Positions 6,089 to 7,888 of a stretch of 7,888 nucleotides of DNA are shown here, piece after piece (positions within the stretch are counted from its first letter, which is position 1; every line of letters starts with the position of its first letter). The stretch is from Candidatus Methylarchaceae archaeon HK01M. GTDB taxonomy: Archaea; Thermoproteota; Nitrososphaeria; Nitrososphaerales; JACAEJ01. The notes under the pieces are model-generated. The model was not told the DNA's origin. It saw only the letters and a program-made list of their open reading frames with translations, and did not search any database. The DNA lies in contig JAKLZD010000138.1 in the NCBI GenBank assembly GCA_024256245.1, positions 1 to 7,888 on the forward strand, written 5' to 3'. A program made the translations under genes and the position numbers.

Positions 6089-7711
6089 ATGAGCACGGAA
6101 AAAGTGCTTGAGAATATAGTGGGCGAACTCCTCTCTTTATCAAAAAGGAAGCCCCTACGTGATAAAGATCTTGTAAGAGCCAAGGAACTCATGATCAAGC
6201 TAAGGGAGATGGGTTTCACGAACAAAGAGGTAAGTAATATAACAGACGGTGGATGGAGTGAGCCGACGATCAAGGACTACACCAGAGGTACAGATGTTGT
6301 AAATCCCGGTCCTAAGAAGAATTCCATCAATCTCTTAACACAGCTTGTCAACATGAACTTATCCCTTGAGGATGTTCAATCGTCAATTTCAATCAATAGC
6401 GATCTTGTTGCCAAAGGCTTGCGAGTTGAAGATGTCTCATCTCTTCTAGAGGAGGCCAAGAAAACTAAGGTTGATGTGAAAGATATAATCCATACGTATA
6501 AAGATATTAAGGATTCAGGCTTAACACTTACTCAATTAGGGGAAGCTCTTTCATACAAGTCTGATCTGGAGAAGGCGGGATTTACACTTGACAATTTAAA
6601 GACAATACATAAAGCATCTAAGACTTATGGAGGCTACAATAAGGTCCTTGAAGCCGTAAATACCTTTGGTTCACTTAAGACCATCCAAGCCGATGTCAAG
6701 AATCTGGAATCAAATAAGGAGAAGCTTGATAATAAAGTCAGTAAGCTGAATTCAGAGATCAGGGATCTAAAGGAGAAGAAGTCTCTTATAGAAGGATTCT
6801 TGAATCTGCATAAAGAGCTGGAGGATCTGGGTTTCGACGAAGCAACCCTAAGAAAGTTAAAAACGTCCGCCGACAATTTTGGAGGAGTAAAAGAAGTTCT
6901 CGAAGCGGTAAACACATACACAAACCTAGCCGAGCTCCAATCTAAGGTGGACAATCTTAAGAAAAAGAGTATAGATCTAGAGTCCGATCTGAAGAAGGTG
7001 CAAGCAGATTATGCGCACCTCCAAACTGTAATAGCCATGTGTGATGCGCTTCTCTACAAGTACAAGTTCAGCATATCAGCCATAACAGACATCTACGATA
7101 CTGCAAAGGAGTACGGCGAGCCGATTGAGGTTCTCAAAGCTATAGGAACGTATGGAGAGCAGAAGACGATAGAAAAGGAGATCGAAAGGCTCTCTTCTGA
7201 GAAAGGCGAGCTGGAGGTGAGGGTAAGGGAGCTAAACAGTCAAGTCCAGAAGCTCAGAGCGTCATCGGAAGAGTTGAAGAATACTGCTGAAGGCCTGCTC
7301 AAGCCCTTTACTGTTGATCTAAGTAAAAGTGTTAAGCTCTTGAATAATAAGTTCTCAAACGCTATCGATACCATATCCACAAAGTACGAGGAGTACGCTG
7401 AAAAGCTTGGTAAACTAAAGACTGATGCTGGGAAGCTTGAAGAGGAGCTGAGACTCGCAAGATATTTGCAGGCTCTTTTAAGATATCCATCAGAACTAAA
7501 AGATTTGCCTCAGGATCATTCTTATTTTATAATAATGCTTCAAGCCTTCATGAACTATTGTCGAGTCAAGGGAGTGAATCCAAAGGTCAAGGCAGGATAC
7601 TCCCTGTCCAACAAGTACTTTCATTTGAGCTCCTCTAACGAAGTGGAGCTTATAGACCTTCTCGACTGGGCTATGAGAGGTCTTACGAGCAGTCTTGGTC
7701 CTGCTGAGTGA
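6089..7711 (+). CDS. HTH-like plus helical-repeat coiled-coil protein, unknown function
   Basis: The 540-residue product has no signal peptide or membrane span, so it is cytoplasmic. Residues 27-67 resemble a helix-turn-helix (MGFTNKEVSNI, then SEPTIKDYTRG as recognition helix). Residues 88-170 hold five short motifs of the form G-L-x-L-x-D-L, 17-20 residues apart (91, 111, 128, 145, 165), suggesting stacked helical hairpins. Three ungapped 72-residue modules follow (156-227, 240-311, 318-389), each a globular cap with YGG or FGG and VLEAVNTF/Y, then a heptad coiled coil. Another coiled coil (about 425-460) leads to a compact C-terminal domain (about 460-540). The overall plan is that of a structural, SMC-like or filament-forming protein, but no ATPase motif is seen. 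An in-frame TGA at 6080 fixes ATG 6089. A second coiled-coil gene starts 12 bases after the stop, so the two are probably one operon and may interact. Function is unknown. Confidence 0.85.
   Translation: MSTEKVLENIVGELLSLSKRKPLRDKDLVRAKELMIKLREMGFTNKEVSNITDGGWSEPTIKDYTRGTDVVNPGPKKNSINLLTQLVNMNLSLEDVQSSISINSDLVAKGLRVEDVSSLLEEAKKTKVDVKDIIHTYKDIKDSGLTLTQLGEALSYKSDLEKAGFTLDNLKTIHKASKTYGGYNKVLEAVNTFGSLKTIQADVKNLESNKEKLDNKVSKLNSEIRDLKEKKSLIEGFLNLHKELEDLGFDEATLRKLKTSADNFGGVKEVLEAVNTYTNLAELQSKVDNLKKKSIDLESDLKKVQADYAHLQTVIAMCDALLYKYKFSISAITDIYDTAKEYGEPIEVLKAIGTYGEQKTIEKEIERLSSEKGELEVRVRELNSQVQKLRASSEELKNTAEGLLKPFTVDLSKSVKLLNNKFSNAIDTISTKYEEYAEKLGKLKTDAGKLEEELRLARYLQALLRYPSELKDLPQDHSYFIIMLQAFMNYCRVKGVNPKVKAGYSLSNKYFHLSSSNEVELIDLLDWAMRGLTSSLGPAE
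6554..6769 (+). repeat. 72-codon coiled-coil module 1
   Basis: This encodes residues 156-227: a cap helix ending AGFTLDNL, then TYGGYNKVLEAVNTF, then heptads (VKNL, KVSKL, IRDL). It aligns without gaps to modules 2 and 3, with the Gly at position 26 of each unit. Identity to module 2 is about 30 percent by eye. Confidence 0.7.
6806..7021 (+). repeat. 72-codon coiled-coil module 2
   Basis: This encodes residues 240-311: LGFDEATL, NFGGVKEVLEAVNTY, then heptads. It is the copy closest to module 1, sharing the invariant VLEAVNT core. Confidence 0.7.
7040..7255 (+). repeat. 72-codon coiled-coil module 3
   Basis: This encodes residues 318-389: YKFSISAI, EYGEPIEVLKAIGTY, then heptads (IERL, VREL, VQKL). 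It is the most diverged copy: the second Gly is Glu and VLEAVNT has become VLKAIGT. Confidence 0.65.
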
Positions 7712-7718
7712 GAGGTGA
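7712..7718 (+). promoter_or_regulatory. Strong Shine-Dalgarno site of the second coiled-coil gene
   Basis: GAGGTGA matches the archaeal anti-SD very well and ends 5 bases before GTG 7724. It decides that start over the in-frame GTG at 7715, which lies inside the SD itself. It is the best SD attached to a convincing gene in the window, as expected for an internal operon gene. Confidence 0.75.
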
Positions 7719-7723
7719 GAAGA

Positions 7724-7888
7724 GTGGAACGGATCGACGAGTACATCAAAGACCTCAAAGCCATAAAGTATCATGACCAAGTCAAGAAAGAGAGGGATGA
7801 CGCCTTAAGCAGGATTGACGATCTACTAGATACCAATTCGAATTTAGAAACCAAAGTGAAGGAGCTTTCAAAGAAAAATGATAATCTG
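7724..7888 (+). CDS. Partial coiled-coil protein, second gene of the operon
   Basis: GTG 7724 opens a frame that runs off the right edge (55 codons seen). The product starts MERIDEYIKDLKAIKYHDQV and is highly charged, with Leu/Ile/Val in heptad spacing (IDDLL, LETKVKEL), so it is an alpha-helical coiled coil from near the N-terminus. No signal peptide is present. It follows the 540-residue coiled-coil gene by 12 bases with a strong SD, so the two are cotranscribed and probably cotranslated, and the proteins may form a hetero-complex. The visible part carries no family-specific motif; the rest is beyond the window. Confidence 0.75.
   Translation, partial: MERIDEYIKDLKAIKYHDQVKKERDDALSRIDDLLDTNSNLETKVKELSKKNDNL

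Noticed and set aside
6031..6273. Minus-strand ORF of 80 codons over the start of the coiled-coil gene
   Set aside because: It is a mirror of the plus-strand gene and of the pyrimidine tract; Ser/Leu-rich with no domain and no promoter.
6634..6954. Minus-strand ORF of 106 codons inside the coiled-coil gene
   Set aside because: The Ser/Phe/Leu-rich product is what a Lys/Glu/Leu-rich coiled coil gives on the opposite strand.
7496..7780. Minus-strand ORF of 94 codons across the junction of the two coiled-coil genes
   Set aside because: It is antisense to two convincing genes and their SD; no family resemblance.

Overview
The window looks archaeal. AT-rich TATA-like boxes sit about 25-35 bases before starts, several genes have no Shine-Dalgarno (SD) site and look leaderless or short-leadered, and one start has a strong GAGGTGA SD. 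The secreted proteins are of types common in archaea: an S8 protease with Ig-like repeats, and a CARDB/DUF11 cell-surface protein with a C-terminal membrane anchor. A small broken ORF resembles archaeal KEOPS subunit Pcc1. A TACK-group lineage such as Bathyarchaeia would fit, but that is an inference; there is no rRNA or other marker here.

Layout. Positions 1-208 hold the 5' part of a minus-strand single-span membrane protein that runs off the left edge. Positions 209-689 are an AT-rich divergent intergenic region with four inverted repeats, two of which share one half-site. Positions 690-2747 encode a secreted subtilisin-like protease with three 98-residue Ig-like repeats. A small Pcc1-like ORF follows, overlaps the protease stop, and appears frameshifted (2744-3012). 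A minus-strand hairpin plus T-tract (3021-3059) probably terminates the convergent surface-protein gene (5452-3206, minus). Positions 5453-6088 are intergenic, with a possible 40-codon gene (5838-5960) and a pyrimidine-rich tract of phased ATCC motifs just before the next promoter. Positions 6089-7711 encode a protein with a helix-turn-helix-like N-terminus, helical repeats and three ungapped 72-residue coiled-coil modules. It is followed 12 bases later by a second coiled-coil gene that runs off the right edge.

How the parts may work together. The left two thirds is an envelope or secretome region: protease, adhesin-like surface protein and membrane protein, each with its own promoter rather than in one operon. 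The right part is a separate cytoplasmic two-gene unit of coiled-coil proteins. The HTH-like start of the first gene suggests a DNA-associated or structural role, but I do not recognise a family. This pair and its upstream motif array are the best candidates for something undescribed.
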